Positions 34,358 through 43,127 of a stretch of DNA of 64,000 nt are shown here, piece after piece. Every line of letters starts with the position of its first letter. Positions within the stretch are counted from its first letter, which is position 1. The notes under the pieces are model-generated. The model made no database searches, was not told the DNA's origin, and saw nothing but the letters and a program-made list of their open reading frames with translations. Source of the stretch: Galbibacter sp048266365 (GTDB taxonomy: Bacteria > Bacteroidota > Bacteroidia > Flavobacteriales > Flavobacteriaceae); assembly GCF_048266365.1 (NCBI RefSeq), contig NZ_JBLWZP010000001.1, positions 1 to 64,000 of the forward strand, written 5' to 3'. Both the position numbers and the translations under genes were made by a program.

Positions 34358-34747
34358 ATGCAAAAATTTAACGTTATTAACAGTAAGATGCCTGAGGAAT
34401 TCACAGAGCAAGAACTTCATAATTTAGCGATGAATGTCGTTGGTAAAGTGCTTGAAAAAGAAGGCTTTGAGTTTATGACTGTAAACTCCAAGTTAAAGAA
34501 GGATCCTCAATTTGTGTGTTTGAAGAATAAAAAGCTTCATTTTGTTATCGTCAGGGCAGTAAGGTATCCCCAAAACCCAATCACCTATGATGTCACTTAT
34601 ATGGAAATAGTGAAACAACATGCCTTGAACTTTAAAGCAAGGACATATTATGCGGGAGTAGGAATTGCAAATGCAAATGATTATTCGAAGGCAGTGATCA
34701 AGGGTGATAAATATATAATAAACTTTAATGGAATTACTGAAATTTAA
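34358..34747 (+). CDS. Small conserved-looking protein of unknown function coupled to apbE
   Basis: The 129-residue product starts at the ATG preceding QKFNVINSKMPEEF; upstream ATGs in the same frame are close but have no better context. It has no signal peptide and no membrane helix. The fold looks alpha/beta, with an N-terminal helix (TEQELHNLAMNVVGKVLEKE), then strands and KKLHFVIVRAVRYPQNPIT. Its last 20 bases overlap the start of apbE, so the two are very likely translationally coupled. A role near flavin transfer or Na+-NQR biogenesis is a contextual inference only. Confidence 0.75.
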   Translation: MQKFNVINSKMPEEFTEQELHNLAMNVVGKVLEKEGFEFMTVNSKLKKDPQFVCLKNKKLHFVIVRAVRYPQNPITYDVTYMEIVKQHALNFKARTYYAGVGIANANDYSKAVIKGDKYIINFNGITEI

Positions 34748-35765
34748 TCCTTTAACCCCACTTCTAGGATTCTTACTATTGTTTGGAAGTTGCGCTTTGG
34801 ACAATACTTCAGAAATAAAGGTCGAGGAGGGCTATGTGTTAGGAACTACGTATCAGATAAGTTATGACGCCATCAAAGATTCTCTGCTAGTAAAACAGCA
34901 GATACAGTCCATTTTTGACGATATTAATCGATCCTTGTCTACATACCTGCCAACTTCAGATTTATCAGCCATTAACAAAGGTGACTCCAGTAAAGTCATC
35001 GACCTGTATTTTAAAGAAGTATACATTACTGCAAAGGATATTTGGCGCCAAACAGACGGGTATTTTGATCCCACTATTGGTGGGCTAATCGACGCTTGGG
35101 GTTTTGGTTCTGATCTCCCAATAAGAGGTATAGGGAGCTCTGAAGTAGATAGCCTCATGGAATACATTGGTTTTGGAAAAGTTTATTTGTCCAATGACAA
35201 TAGGATTATAAAAGAAAATGCCAACACCAAATTAAACTTTAATGCCTTGTTAAAAGGATATACCGTGGACCTTATTGCTCGGGTACTTGAGAGCAACGGT
35301 GTCAAAAATTATGTGATTGCTTTAGGGGGCGAAGTGTTGGTCAAAGGAGATAAGGAGTTTGCCAACAAAATTAAAAATTGGGTTGTTGCTATCGAGAGTC
35401 CAATCCAGACAAAAAAACAAGATGTATTCATAGCCAAGGTACAGTTGAAAAACAGAGCTATGGCCACCAGCGGAAACTATAGAAAATTCAGAGTAGATCC
35501 TATTACTAAAGAGCATTATGTACACATCGTCGACCCACATACAGGCTATCCCAAAAAGAGTAATGTCCTAAGTGTGGCGGTAGTTGCTGACCAGTGTGTT
35601 ATAGCAGATGCCTATGCCACAGCTTTAATGGTTATGCCATTTGAAAAAACTAAAGCATTTCTAAAAAAGAATTCTGGAATTGAAGCCTATATCATTGTCG
35701 CCGACAAAGATGGTGACCTAAGTGAGTATAAAACAAAAGGTTTTCAAGATTTACTACAGAATTAA
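34728..35765 (+). CDS. apbE: FAD:protein FMN transferase (lipoprotein)
   Basis: ApbE attaches FMN to Thr of proteins such as NqrB and NqrC, using FAD and Mg2+. The 345-residue protein has a lipoprotein signal with lipobox LLLFGSCALD, so it acts in the periplasm. Motifs include GTTYQISYD, the DAWGFG segment, NFNALLKGYTVDLIARVL, YVIALGGEVLVKG and the metal/substrate site AMATSGNYRKF with HIVDPHTGYP. Location about 2.4 kb after nqrF fits its role in maturing that complex. The start lies within the upstream small gene. Confidence 0.95.
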   Translation: MELLKFNPLTPLLGFLLLFGSCALDNTSEIKVEEGYVLGTTYQISYDAIKDSLLVKQQIQSIFDDINRSLSTYLPTSDLSAINKGDSSKVIDLYFKEVYITAKDIWRQTDGYFDPTIGGLIDAWGFGSDLPIRGIGSSEVDSLMEYIGFGKVYLSNDNRIIKENANTKLNFNALLKGYTVDLIARVLESNGVKNYVIALGGEVLVKGDKEFANKIKNWVVAIESPIQTKKQDVFIAKVQLKNRAMATSGNYRKFRVDPITKEHYVHIVDPHTGYPKKSNVLSVAVVADQCVIADAYATALMVMPFEKTKAFLKKNSGIEAYIIVADKDGDLSEYKTKGFQDLLQN

Positions 35766-36535
35766 CTGGTTATCGGCTTTCTACACAGTGGAAGTATTTC
35801 GTGCGGATTAAGGCCGTAGCGCTGTATTTGTTCAGAAGTTAATTTGTTTTGGAGCAGCACTTGGTCAACCTCGAATCCAACTGCTCTGAGTTTGTCAAAA
35901 TAATCCATACCATAAACCCTAACATGATCGTACTGTCCAAAGATTTCGGCTCTTTTTTTAGGATCCGTTATACTATCATCCTGAAAGCTTGTCAAGCGGT
36001 TCATCTCTAATGGTATTTGAAATATACCCCAACCACCAGGTTTCATAACGCGATACAATTCCCGCATAGCTTTATGGTCATCTGGGATGTGTTCTAAGAC
36101 GTGATTGCATAGAATCACATCGTATTGATCATTTTCAAATGGAAGGGCGCAAATATCCGCCTTTACCGTAGCAAGCGGTGATTCTATATCCGTGGTGGTG
36201 TAGTCTAAATTTTTCTGAACTTTAAAACGCTTGTAAAAGGCTTGTTCGGGCGCAAAGTGCAATAGCTTTAACTCTTTCGAGAAGAAATCAGTCTGAACTA
36301 AATACAACCATAACAATCGGTGGCGTTCAAGGGATAAGGTGCCTGGAGCCAATACATTTTCACGTTGATTTTCGTAGCCATAAGGCAGAAATGACCTGTA
36401 GCTCTTTCCATCGATGGGATCTGTATAGCGGTCACCATTGTATAAAAATGCAATTATAGGGCTAACCCAATAGCTGATCTTTATAAGGAAAGGGCGTGGA
36501 ACCTTATTTAAGAAAAATTTAAAAGCTCGCTTCAA
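35762..36535 (-). CDS. Class I SAM-dependent methyltransferase
   Basis: The 257-residue protein has a Methyltransf_11-type core. There is a substrate-side N terminus (about 1-95, basic and aromatic-rich). The SAM-binding loop is a variant (LKLLHFAPEQAFYKRF) instead of the usual GxGxG. The acidic and core motifs are LDYTTTDIESPLATVKADI and YDVILCNHVLEHIPDD, and the post-core stretch is YRVMKPGGWGIFQIP. The substrate is unknown. It starts 6 bases after the map stop, so it is in operon with map, and it overlaps the end of apbE convergently by 4 bases. Confidence 0.88.
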   Translation of the reverse strand: MKRAFKFFLNKVPRPFLIKISYWVSPIIAFLYNGDRYTDPIDGKSYRSFLPYGYENQRENVLAPGTLSLERHRLLWLYLVQTDFFSKELKLLHFAPEQAFYKRFKVQKNLDYTTTDIESPLATVKADICALPFENDQYDVILCNHVLEHIPDDHKAMRELYRVMKPGGWGIFQIPLEMNRLTSFQDDSITDPKKRAEIFGQYDHVRVYGMDYFDKLRAVGFEVDQVLLQNKLTSEQIQRYGLNPHEILPLCRKPITS

Positions 36536-36541
36536 GAAAAT

Positions 36542-37357
36542 TTAGTTTGGTACATGATTTTTAAATTCTTCCTCCTCGTTACTTTTAATACCTAAAGCAT
36601 CATAGATATAATCAAAGGTGGATAAAATTTCCGGTTTGCCCTCTATAAGAGCCACATCGTGTTCAAAGTGAGCACTTGGTTTGCCATCCGCAGTAACAAT
36701 GGTCCAGCCATCGCTTAGTTGTTTGATGCGGTGCGTTCCCATGTTGATCATGGGTTCGATAGCCACGACCATACCATTTTGGAATTTTTTACCACGTCCT
36801 CTTTTGCCGTAATTAGGCATCTCAGGATCTTCGTGCATCTTTTTTCCAAGTCCGTGACCGACCAATTCACGAACTACGCCGTAGCCTTGATCTTCACAAT
36901 ATTTTTGGATTGCATATCCAACATCCCCTACACGGTTACCCATTTTGAATTCTCGAATTCCAATGTATAAGGAGTCTTTTGTGACTTGAAGTAATTTTTT
37001 AGTCTTGGGGTCAACTTCGCCGATTTCAAAGGTGAACGCATGATCGCCATAATAACCATTTTTTAGCGCTCCACAGTCGATAGAAACCACATCACCTTCC
37101 TTAAGAGGTTTGTCTGTAGGAAGTCCGTGAACAACTGCCTCATTGGTAGAGGTAAGTAGTGTAGAAGGGCAGCCGTATAATCCTAAGAACCCTGGTTCAG
37201 CACCCTGAGATCTAATATAGTCTTCTGCGATTTTATCTAAATATTGTGTAGTAACACCTGGCTTTAGCTCTGTGGCTAACATTCCCAAAGTTTTGGAAAC
37301 TATAAGCGCACTCTCTCTCATCAATTCGATCTCTTCAAGCGTTTTTAGCTCAATCAT
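36542..37357 (-). CDS. map: Methionine aminopeptidase type I
   Basis: It removes the initiator Met from nascent proteins and needs two divalent metals. The 271-residue protein has all five metal ligands in family settings: VVSIDCGALKNGYYGDHAFT (two Asp), ELVGHGLGKKMHEDPEMPNY (His), MVVAIEPMINMG (Glu) and AHFEHDVALIEG (Glu-flanking His/Asp region). The conserved substrate histidine is in EAVVHGLPTD. The C-terminal 20 residues (NEEEEFKNHVPN) are a short acidic extension. A -7 box lies 55 bases upstream. Confidence 0.97.
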   Translation of the reverse strand: MIELKTLEEIELMRESALIVSKTLGMLATELKPGVTTQYLDKIAEDYIRSQGAEPGFLGLYGCPSTLLTSTNEAVVHGLPTDKPLKEGDVVSIDCGALKNGYYGDHAFTFEIGEVDPKTKKLLQVTKDSLYIGIREFKMGNRVGDVGYAIQKYCEDQGYGVVRELVGHGLGKKMHEDPEMPNYGKRGRGKKFQNGMVVAIEPMINMGTHRIKQLSDGWTIVTADGKPSAHFEHDVALIEGKPEILSTFDYIYDALGIKSNEEEEFKNHVPN

Positions 37358-37412
37358 ATATTGTTATTTTAAAAATCTAATAAGGCACTAGGTTAGCAAT
37401 GCCGCTAAGGTG

Positions 37413-37420
37413 CAAAAATA
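37413..37420 (-). promoter_or_regulatory. -7 promoter box of map
   Basis: Reads TATTTTTG on the minus strand, 55 bases before the ATG. Confidence 0.5.
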
Positions 37421-37486
37421 GTTATTATTTTTTTGTTTTCGGAAGTTCTATAGAAGCGGCGTGTAAATCTCAAAATAGTCATCAAC

Positions 37487-37524
37487 AAAAAACGAGTCCG
37501 GGATAAACCACAGACTCGCATTTT
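37487..37524 (-). terminator. Terminator after the M1 peptidase gene
   Basis: Minus-strand CGAGTC pairs with GACTCG, flanked by A and T runs, within 55 bases of the stop codon. Confidence 0.6.
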
Positions 37525-37540
37525 TGAGGTTTAAATTCAA

Positions 37541-39841
37541 TTATTGTACTTTTTTCTTGAAGTTATCAAAATCAGAATCAGTTTGTTCCTTAGGCCATAT
37601 ATTGTTGGAGGTATCTACATCCGCAGTTTGCGCTTTTGGATCGATCTCAACACGAGTGATTTCTTTTTCGCTTGCAATGACTCTTTTTGACTCTTTGTCA
37701 TTTTTTCTCCAAACCTCCACAGGGTAAGTAATCATTTCTTTGCTTCCGTCAGCATAGGTATACTCCACAAGGATAGGCATTGGAATTCCGCCAGGTTTTG
37801 AGAATGTGATCTCATAAAAATATTTAGGTGATTTTAATTTTGCCCGCTCTGCAGGGGTGAAATTATCCATCAAATAGTCGTTCAGTGTTTTAAAATTTTC
37901 TTTTTCAGTTCTTTTAACGACCTCATTTGTATATTCGTCACTTTCCTCAGCAACTAGATAAACTAGTTCAGGTAGATCAGCTTCGGTCATACCTCTTTGC
38001 TCTAAAATTTCTTTAACACGTTGGTTAGGTTTTGATGAGACATGAAATTTTTTAACTCTAGCTATTCCTATATCCACATTAGCAGTGGTGTAGAACCAAG
38101 CTCTCCAGAACCAATCCAAGTCAACCGCAGAAGCATCTTCCATGGTACGGAAGAAATCTTCAGGGGTTGGATGTTTAAACATCCAACGTTGTGCATAGGT
38201 TTTAAATGCATAATCAAAAAGTTCATGCCCCATGACGGTCTCTCTAAGAATGTTAAGTGCAGTGGCAGGTTTGCCATAAGCGTTAGCACCCAATTGATAG
38301 ACATTTTCAGGATTAGACATTATAGGAGCGATATGGCTTTGGTCACCTTTCATATAGCTGACAATCTTGCTAGGTTCTCCTCGTCGCGAAGGATATACCC
38401 CACCAGGGACTGCGGCCGGGTTGTTCTTTGCAAACTCTTGCTCAGTTAAATATTGGCAGAAGGTATTTATTCCTTCGTCCATCCATCCCCACTGACGCTC
38501 ATCTGAATTCACAATCATAGGGAAGAAGTTATGTCCAACCTCGTGAATAATGACACTAATCATACCAAATTTGGTGCGATCGCTATAGCTCCCATCTTCT
38601 TCAGGTCTTCCGTAGTTCCAGCAAATCATAGGATATTCCATTCCCTGATTTTTAGCATGAACAGAAACTGCCTTAGGATAAGGGTAGGAGAAGGTGTGTT
38701 TTGAATAGGTTTTAAGGGTTTGAATCACTGCTCTAGTTGAGTATTCTTCCCAAAGTGGGTTCCCTTCTTTAGGATACATAGATACAGCCATAACGGTGCT
38801 TCCATCTTCCATTTTTACTGCCTGACGTTCCCAAATATACTTTCTAGAAGTGGTAAACGCGAAGTCGCGAACATTCTCAGCCTTATAGGTCCAAGTTGCG
38901 GTATCAGTTGAATATCCTTTCTCATTTTCAATTGCTTGTTCCTCTGTAACGATAAATACAGGGCTTTTATACGAAAATTTAGATCTTTCATATTCTTGAA
39001 GCTGCTCCTCTGTCAATACCTCTTCTGGATTCTCTAGCGTACCTGTAGCTTCCATGATGTGATCTGAAGGTACTGTGATATTTACCTCGAAGTTTCCAAA
39101 TGGAAGTGCAAATTCTCCATCACCCCAGAATTGATGATTTTGCCAACCTTCCGCATTGTTATAAACTGCCATTCGTGGGTAAAATTGAGCGATGACATAA
39201 TTTCTGTTTCCATCAGGAAATTCTTCATATCCGCTTCTCGCGCGGTCAGTTATATGATTGTTCACCTTATACCACCATTTGATTTGAAGAACAAATTGCT
39301 CTCCTGATTTTAAAGGCTCGTCCATTTCTACGCGCATCATTGTCTGATTGATGGTGTAGGGAAGGTTTCTTCCTTTTTCGTCTTTTACATGTGTGATATT
39401 AAATCCACCGTCAAAGGCAGGTAAGTAATGCTTACTTACAAAACTACCGGTTTCCTCGGCCGGAGGCATTCCTTCACCGTCTTTGATCAGTGCTTTAGAA
39501 TCTTTGGTTCTTATGTTTTGATCTAACTGCAGCCAAAGGTAATCTAGGGATTCAGGTGCATTGTTGGTGTAAGTGATGGTTTGTTCACCGCTAATTTCTT
39601 TGGTATCATCATTTAGTGTGATATCCATCTTATAATCTGCCTGTTGTTGGTAGTACGCAGAACCGGGTGCACCAGAACCAGTTCTAAATAAATTAGGAGT
39701 AGAAAACTCCTGATACATTTGTCTGAACTTGTTGTTGTTTTCATGGCCTTGATGGCTGCCACTGTTCTCTTCCTGCGCAATTGCAAGTCCAAAAACCAGT
39801 AGCCCTAAGCTTGTTAGTAAAAGTTTAATTTTTTGCATCAT
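37541..39841 (-). CDS. Secreted M1-family metallopeptidase
   Basis: The 766-residue protein has a signal peptide (KLLLTSLGLLVFGLAIAQ) and a long N-terminal beta domain (about 60-290). The gluzincin zinc site is HEVGHNFFPMIVNSDERQWG with the third ligand in WMDEGINTF, which is the HExxH-18-E pattern of M1 enzymes. The usual upstream exopeptidase GAMEN motif is replaced by KNQGMEYPMICW. Substrate choice may therefore differ from classical aminopeptidases. The C terminus (about 600-766) is beta-rich. It follows a DUF6702 gene on the same strand after 53 bases, a pairing I recall from other flavobacteria. Confidence 0.92.
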   Translation of the reverse strand: MMQKIKLLLTSLGLLVFGLAIAQEENSGSHQGHENNNKFRQMYQEFSTPNLFRTGSGAPGSAYYQQQADYKMDITLNDDTKEISGEQTITYTNNAPESLDYLWLQLDQNIRTKDSKALIKDGEGMPPAEETGSFVSKHYLPAFDGGFNITHVKDEKGRNLPYTINQTMMRVEMDEPLKSGEQFVLQIKWWYKVNNHITDRARSGYEEFPDGNRNYVIAQFYPRMAVYNNAEGWQNHQFWGDGEFALPFGNFEVNITVPSDHIMEATGTLENPEEVLTEEQLQEYERSKFSYKSPVFIVTEEQAIENEKGYSTDTATWTYKAENVRDFAFTTSRKYIWERQAVKMEDGSTVMAVSMYPKEGNPLWEEYSTRAVIQTLKTYSKHTFSYPYPKAVSVHAKNQGMEYPMICWNYGRPEEDGSYSDRTKFGMISVIIHEVGHNFFPMIVNSDERQWGWMDEGINTFCQYLTEQEFAKNNPAAVPGGVYPSRRGEPSKIVSYMKGDQSHIAPIMSNPENVYQLGANAYGKPATALNILRETVMGHELFDYAFKTYAQRWMFKHPTPEDFFRTMEDASAVDLDWFWRAWFYTTANVDIGIARVKKFHVSSKPNQRVKEILEQRGMTEADLPELVYLVAEESDEYTNEVVKRTEKENFKTLNDYLMDNFTPAERAKLKSPKYFYEITFSKPGGIPMPILVEYTYADGSKEMITYPVEVWRKNDKESKRVIASEKEITRVEIDPKAQTADVDTSNNIWPKEQTDSDFDNFKKKVQ

Positions 39842-39894
39842 GAATTGTAAATAAATTAGGTTGTAAATATAAATATAAACTAGATTTTGGGCGG

Positions 39895-40455
39895 TTAATC
39901 TTCTAATTCTAATACGGCTTTGTCACTTTCTTTGATTAGTACATAACTTTTCTTTAGTTCGTCCACCTTGATATGTATAACATTTTTCTGTTCGGGATAA
40001 ACCCCGTAAAGTACAGTGCTCTTCACCCCAATACTATGGAATGTATCCTTAGCTATACGTGGAACTTCTAAATAGATTTTCATTACATCAACATCGTATT
40101 GCTTGCCAATGAAATTCCACTCCACTCTTTTCTGATCGATAAATATAATGAATTTATCCCTGAGGTAGTGTTCTATATAGGAGTCGACATCTTCGAGCTC
40201 TTCATCGGACATAAGCCTTGGTTCTATCCCATACCGCTCTACGAGCAGCTTTTCCATATCGTCTACAAAATACCTGGAAATCATTTGAATCGCCTGATCC
40301 TTTTCTCGGTAATTCACATCAGTTACACTAAGGTAAAATTTGTGATATGCCGTAAAGCTCAGCAATGGAATAAGGAATACCAATAGAAGGTATTTGTGTT
40401 TACAAAACCAATTTAAGGTACTATTAGAAGTGAACGTTAAAGTCAATTGATTCAA
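39895..40455 (-). CDS. DUF6702-family membrane-anchored protein
   Basis: The 186-residue protein has one hydrophobic segment (about 22-40, KYLLLVFLIPLLSFTAYH) acting as signal or anchor, so most of it is periplasmic. It shows the DUF6702 landmarks HKFYLSVTDVNYREKDQAIQ, RYFVDDMEKLLVERYG, EWNFIGKQYDVDVMKIYLEV and EQKNVIHIKVDELKKSYVL. The function is not known. It is 53 bases upstream of the M1 peptidase on the same strand, which suggests co-expression. The N terminus is about 20 residues longer than a minimal signal peptide would need. Confidence 0.8.
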   Translation of the reverse strand: MNQLTLTFTSNSTLNWFCKHKYLLLVFLIPLLSFTAYHKFYLSVTDVNYREKDQAIQMISRYFVDDMEKLLVERYGIEPRLMSDEELEDVDSYIEHYLRDKFIIFIDQKRVEWNFIGKQYDVDVMKIYLEVPRIAKDTFHSIGVKSTVLYGVYPEQKNVIHIKVDELKKSYVLIKESDKAVLELED

Positions 40456-40485
40456 TATTAAATTACACCGAAGTCCTTAGAAAAG

Positions 40486-40493
40486 CAAATGTA
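40486..40493 (-). promoter_or_regulatory. -7 promoter box of the DUF6702-M1 peptidase unit
   Basis: Reads TACATTTG on the minus strand, 30 bases before the DUF6702 ATG. Confidence 0.5.
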
Positions 40494-40564
40494 CATATTG
40501 CTTTACAAATTTTAGTTGCACAAACTCTTAAAATTCAATTACAAGCCAAGGGAAACGAAAACTG

Positions 40565-41317
40565 TTATGGATTTTCTGTCCTCTGAACAGCAATAAAGTT
40601 TCTGCTTTGTTCAACCAGAAAGTCAATTAGTTCAAATTCGTGATCTCTTTTCATGAGCTGCTGGGACGGCAGCTTGTCGTCCACATAGTATAAAAAAGCA
40701 TTAATCTTGTCCTGAGGAATTTTTAGATCGATCACAAAAAACTCATCATTATACACTTGACGCAGTACTTGGCTTGGTAAAATTGGGGTACCCTGATCTT
40801 TGTCAGAATTTGATTTAAATAGTGCTTTGAAAATATTGACGAAATTTATTCCGTTTACCATCCCTCTTTGGCTCACCGGGATGGCCATATTCCCTTGTAT
40901 TGGGGTAGAGTGGTCTTTTTCAAATACGTATTCTTTGAACTGTGCATTTTTATTCTGTATCCAAGCTTCTCTGTCTTCAGGAGTAATGATTACCTCGTCT
41001 AGTTCAGTAATTTTTTCATCGACTTCAACTACCAGCCTTTTGTTTTCAATAATCTCATCGGTAATTGTCACGGTTTTTAATTCAAAATTAAGTGCGGTGA
41101 AGGCAACTTTATCACCTTCGCTGACTAGAATTAGGAATTCGCCCTTTTCATTGGTTGTGGTAGCATCTTCAGTATTGATGTTAATAACATTTTCAGCAGG
41201 CACAGGAGTGTTTTTATACAATACCACACCCCGGATGAGTTGAGCGTTATCTGACTGAGCCTTCGATATTTGTGTTCCAAATAAGGCGATGCATATTAAA
41301 ATGAGATATTTTTCCAT
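40565..41317 (-). CDS. Exported CarboxypepD_reg-like domain protein
   Basis: The 250-residue protein has a signal peptide (LILICIALFGTQISKAQ). One regulatory beta-sandwich domain covers about 27-110 (LIRGVVLYKNTPVPAENVIN), like that at the N terminus of SusC-type transporters. It ends in the familiar TELDEVIITPEDREAW but is not followed by a TonB-dependent barrel. The remaining 130 residues are polar, with FVNIFKALFKSNSDKDQGTP and FFVIDLKIPQDKINAFLYYV. Its role is unknown. It could be a periplasmic adaptor with the SusC-like domain used on its own. Confidence 0.8.
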   Translation of the reverse strand: MEKYLILICIALFGTQISKAQSDNAQLIRGVVLYKNTPVPAENVININTEDATTTNEKGEFLILVSEGDKVAFTALNFELKTVTITDEIIENKRLVVEVDEKITELDEVIITPEDREAWIQNKNAQFKEYVFEKDHSTPIQGNMAIPVSQRGMVNGINFVNIFKALFKSNSDKDQGTPILPSQVLRQVYNDEFFVIDLKIPQDKINAFLYYVDDKLPSQQLMKRDHEFELIDFLVEQSRNFIAVQRTENP

Positions 41318-41427
41318 GGAGTTATAATCAAGATTTTAGTCTCAAAACACACCGAACTACAGTAGTAGTTCAATAGTTGCTTTGTGATATATATTATAAA
41401 TTTACAAAAAAATAAACGTTGAGCATT

Positions 41428-42129
41428 ATGAAAAAAATGTTAATTGCAAGTACTTCTACGTTGTACCAAGGTGCATATCTCGATTATTTATTAAGTGATT
41501 TAGAAGAGTTCTATAAAGGGATAGACGAGATTGTATTTATTCCTTATGCACGACCAGGAGGAATTTCACATGAGGCTTATACAGCAAACGCCAAAAAAGC
41601 TTTTGAGCGTATAGGTAAAAAGGTGGTAGGCTTACACCGTTTTGATGATCAGATAGGTGCATTAAAAGAAGCAAAAGCGGTGTTTACAGGTGGTGGAAAT
41701 ACATTTTTACTGGTCTCACAGCTCTATAATTTCAAGACGCTTCCGGTGCTAAGAGAGCGTATTTTTGAAGGGATGCATTATTTTGGAACCAGTGCAGGAT
41801 CCAACATTACAGGGGTGACTATGCAAACCACCAATGATATGCCAATTATATATCCTCCAAGTTTTAAAACTTTGGGTACAATCCCCTTTAATATCAATCC
41901 GCATTACTTAGATCCCATCGAAGGCTCAAAACATATGGGGGAAACTAGAGAGACCCGCATCCAAGAGTTCCATACCTACAACACCATTCCAGTTGTCGGA
42001 CTTAGAGAGGGGAGCTGGCTAGCAGTTCAAGGGGATCAAATTACATTAAAAGGAAGCTTGTCAGCCAGGATATTCGAACAAGGTAAAGATGCCTATGAAA
42101 TTGACCCGGAAAGTTTGATTAAGTTTTGA
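41428..42129 (+). CDS. pepE: Dipeptidase E (peptidase S51)
   Basis: It hydrolyses dipeptides with N-terminal Asp. The 233-residue protein starts at the ATG before KKMLIASTSTLYQ; a TTG 9 bases upstream is less likely. The nucleophile is in HYFGTSAGSNITG, the family position of the catalytic serine. The preceding GGGNTFLLVSQLY and the C-terminal NPHYLDPIEGSKHMGETRE, with conserved His and Glu, complete the active site. It is cytoplasmic. It converges on the pseudouridine synthase gene with an 8-base gap. Confidence 0.94.
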   Translation: MKKMLIASTSTLYQGAYLDYLLSDLEEFYKGIDEIVFIPYARPGGISHEAYTANAKKAFERIGKKVVGLHRFDDQIGALKEAKAVFTGGGNTFLLVSQLYNFKTLPVLRERIFEGMHYFGTSAGSNITGVTMQTTNDMPIIYPPSFKTLGTIPFNINPHYLDPIEGSKHMGETRETRIQEFHTYNTIPVVGLREGSWLAVQGDQITLKGSLSARIFEQGKDAYEIDPESLIKF

Positions 42130-42137
42130 GCTGGTAG

Positions 42138-42869
42138 TTATTTCGAATGTGTTTTTTTTGACCCTGCGGATAAGGAGTTAATGACCTCGAGCTCCTGTTC
42201 TGTTAAATAACGCCATTCTCCTACCGGAACGTCTAAGTTTACATTCATGATTCGGATTCGTTTTAAGGAAGTAACCCTGTAATCCAGATATTCACACATT
42301 CTTCGAATTTGCCTGTTGAGTCCTTGGGTTAGAATGATTTTAAAAGTATGACTGTCAATTTTTTCAACCTTGCACTTTTTTGTTAATGTATCCAGTATTG
42401 GAATACCATTACGCATACGATTTAAAAATTCATCCGTCAGGGGTTTATTTACCCCGACGATGTACTCCTTCTCGTGACCATTTTTCGCCCTTAGAATCTT
42501 ATTGACGATATCACCATCATTGGTAAGGAATATCAATCCTTCACTGGGTTTATCCAATCGCCCGATAGGGAAAATACGTTTAGGATAATTGATGTAATCT
42601 ATGATGTTGTCTTTTTCAACCTTGGTGTCTGTGGTGCATACAATACCGATCGGCTTGTTGAAAGCCATATATACAAAATCTTCCTGTGGTGCGTTAATAA
42701 GCTTTCCGTCTACGCGGATTTCATCCTCACTACTCACTTTGGTTCCCATTTCTGGAAGTTGACCATTAACCGTGATTCGCTTTTGTTGAATGAGTTTATC
42801 AGCCGCTCTTCGTGAGCAATACCCTGCTTCACTTAAGTATTTATTTATTCTGGTAAGTTCTTTTTCCAT
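42138..42869 (-). CDS. rluF: RluF-type 23S rRNA pseudouridine synthase
   Basis: The 243-residue enzyme isomerises a uridine in 23S rRNA (U2604 in E. coli). The start is the ATG before EKELTRINKY. An S4 RNA-binding domain (about 1-60, RINKYLSEAGYCSRRAADKL) precedes the RsuA/RluBEF catalytic domain. The catalytic Asp is in FPIGRLDKPSEGLIFLTNDG, and LTQGLNRQIRRMCEYLDYRV is the family's second signature. Assignment to RluF over RluB/E rests on overall likeness and length. It lies downstream of the tRNA-Gly terminator. Confidence 0.9.
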   Translation of the reverse strand: MEKELTRINKYLSEAGYCSRRAADKLIQQKRITVNGQLPEMGTKVSSEDEIRVDGKLINAPQEDFVYMAFNKPIGIVCTTDTKVEKDNIIDYINYPKRIFPIGRLDKPSEGLIFLTNDGDIVNKILRAKNGHEKEYIVGVNKPLTDEFLNRMRNGIPILDTLTKKCKVEKIDSHTFKIILTQGLNRQIRRMCEYLDYRVTSLKRIRIMNVNLDVPVGEWRYLTEQELEVINSLSAGSKKTHSK

Positions 42870-42895
42870 TGTAATGTACAAGATACAACATATTC

Positions 42896-42924
42896 AAAAA
42901 AAAAGCCCAACAAAGGTTGGGCTT
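42896..42924 (-). terminator. Terminator after tRNA-Gly
   Basis: A 9-bp perfect stem (AAGCCCAAC with its complement, loop of 4), followed on the minus strand by nine T. It begins 7 bases after the tRNA 3' end. Confidence 0.88.
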
Positions 42925-42930
42925 CAAAGA

Positions 42931-43002
42931 GCGGGAGACGAGGGTCGAACTCGCGACATTCAGCTTGGAAGGCTGACGCTCTACCAACTGAGCTACTCCC
43001 GC
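42931..43002 (-). tRNA. tRNA-Gly (anticodon TCC)
   Basis: The 72-base minus-strand sequence folds as a full cloverleaf. The acceptor GCGGGAG pairs with CTCCCGC, the D arm is GCTC/GAGC, the anticodon loop is CTTCCAA with TCC, and the T loop is GTTCGACCC. No CCA is encoded. It reads GGA/GGG codons. A -7 box lies 18 bases upstream and a strong terminator follows, so it is a stand-alone unit. Confidence 0.97.
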
Positions 43003-43019
43003 GTATACGTTACGCTGGG

Positions 43020-43027
43020 CAAATATA
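43020..43027 (-). promoter_or_regulatory. -7 promoter box of tRNA-Gly
   Basis: Reads TATATTTG on the minus strand, a full consensus match, 18 bases before the tRNA 5' end. Confidence 0.65.
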
Positions 43028-43127
43028 CAGAAAGTCTTAAAGTCTTTCCAAATATTTTTTACGCTAATTTTTGGATTAGTAAAATTGTAGAAATTAGAGT
43101 ACCTTTAATCAAGATACTACACACATT

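Noticed and set aside
34358..34747. Naming the small gene as an NQR subunit
   Set aside because: It has no iron-sulfur, FAD or NADH motif, and a complete nqrF is present upstream. Only the context links it to NQR.
38042..38449. 135-codon open frame antisense to the M1 peptidase
   Set aside because: The peptidase frame is continuous and carries its zinc site; the antisense product shows no family features.
40800..41243. 147-codon open frame antisense to the CarboxypepD_reg-like gene
   Set aside because: Low-complexity Ser/Thr/Val content, a typical shadow of a charged protein on the other strand.
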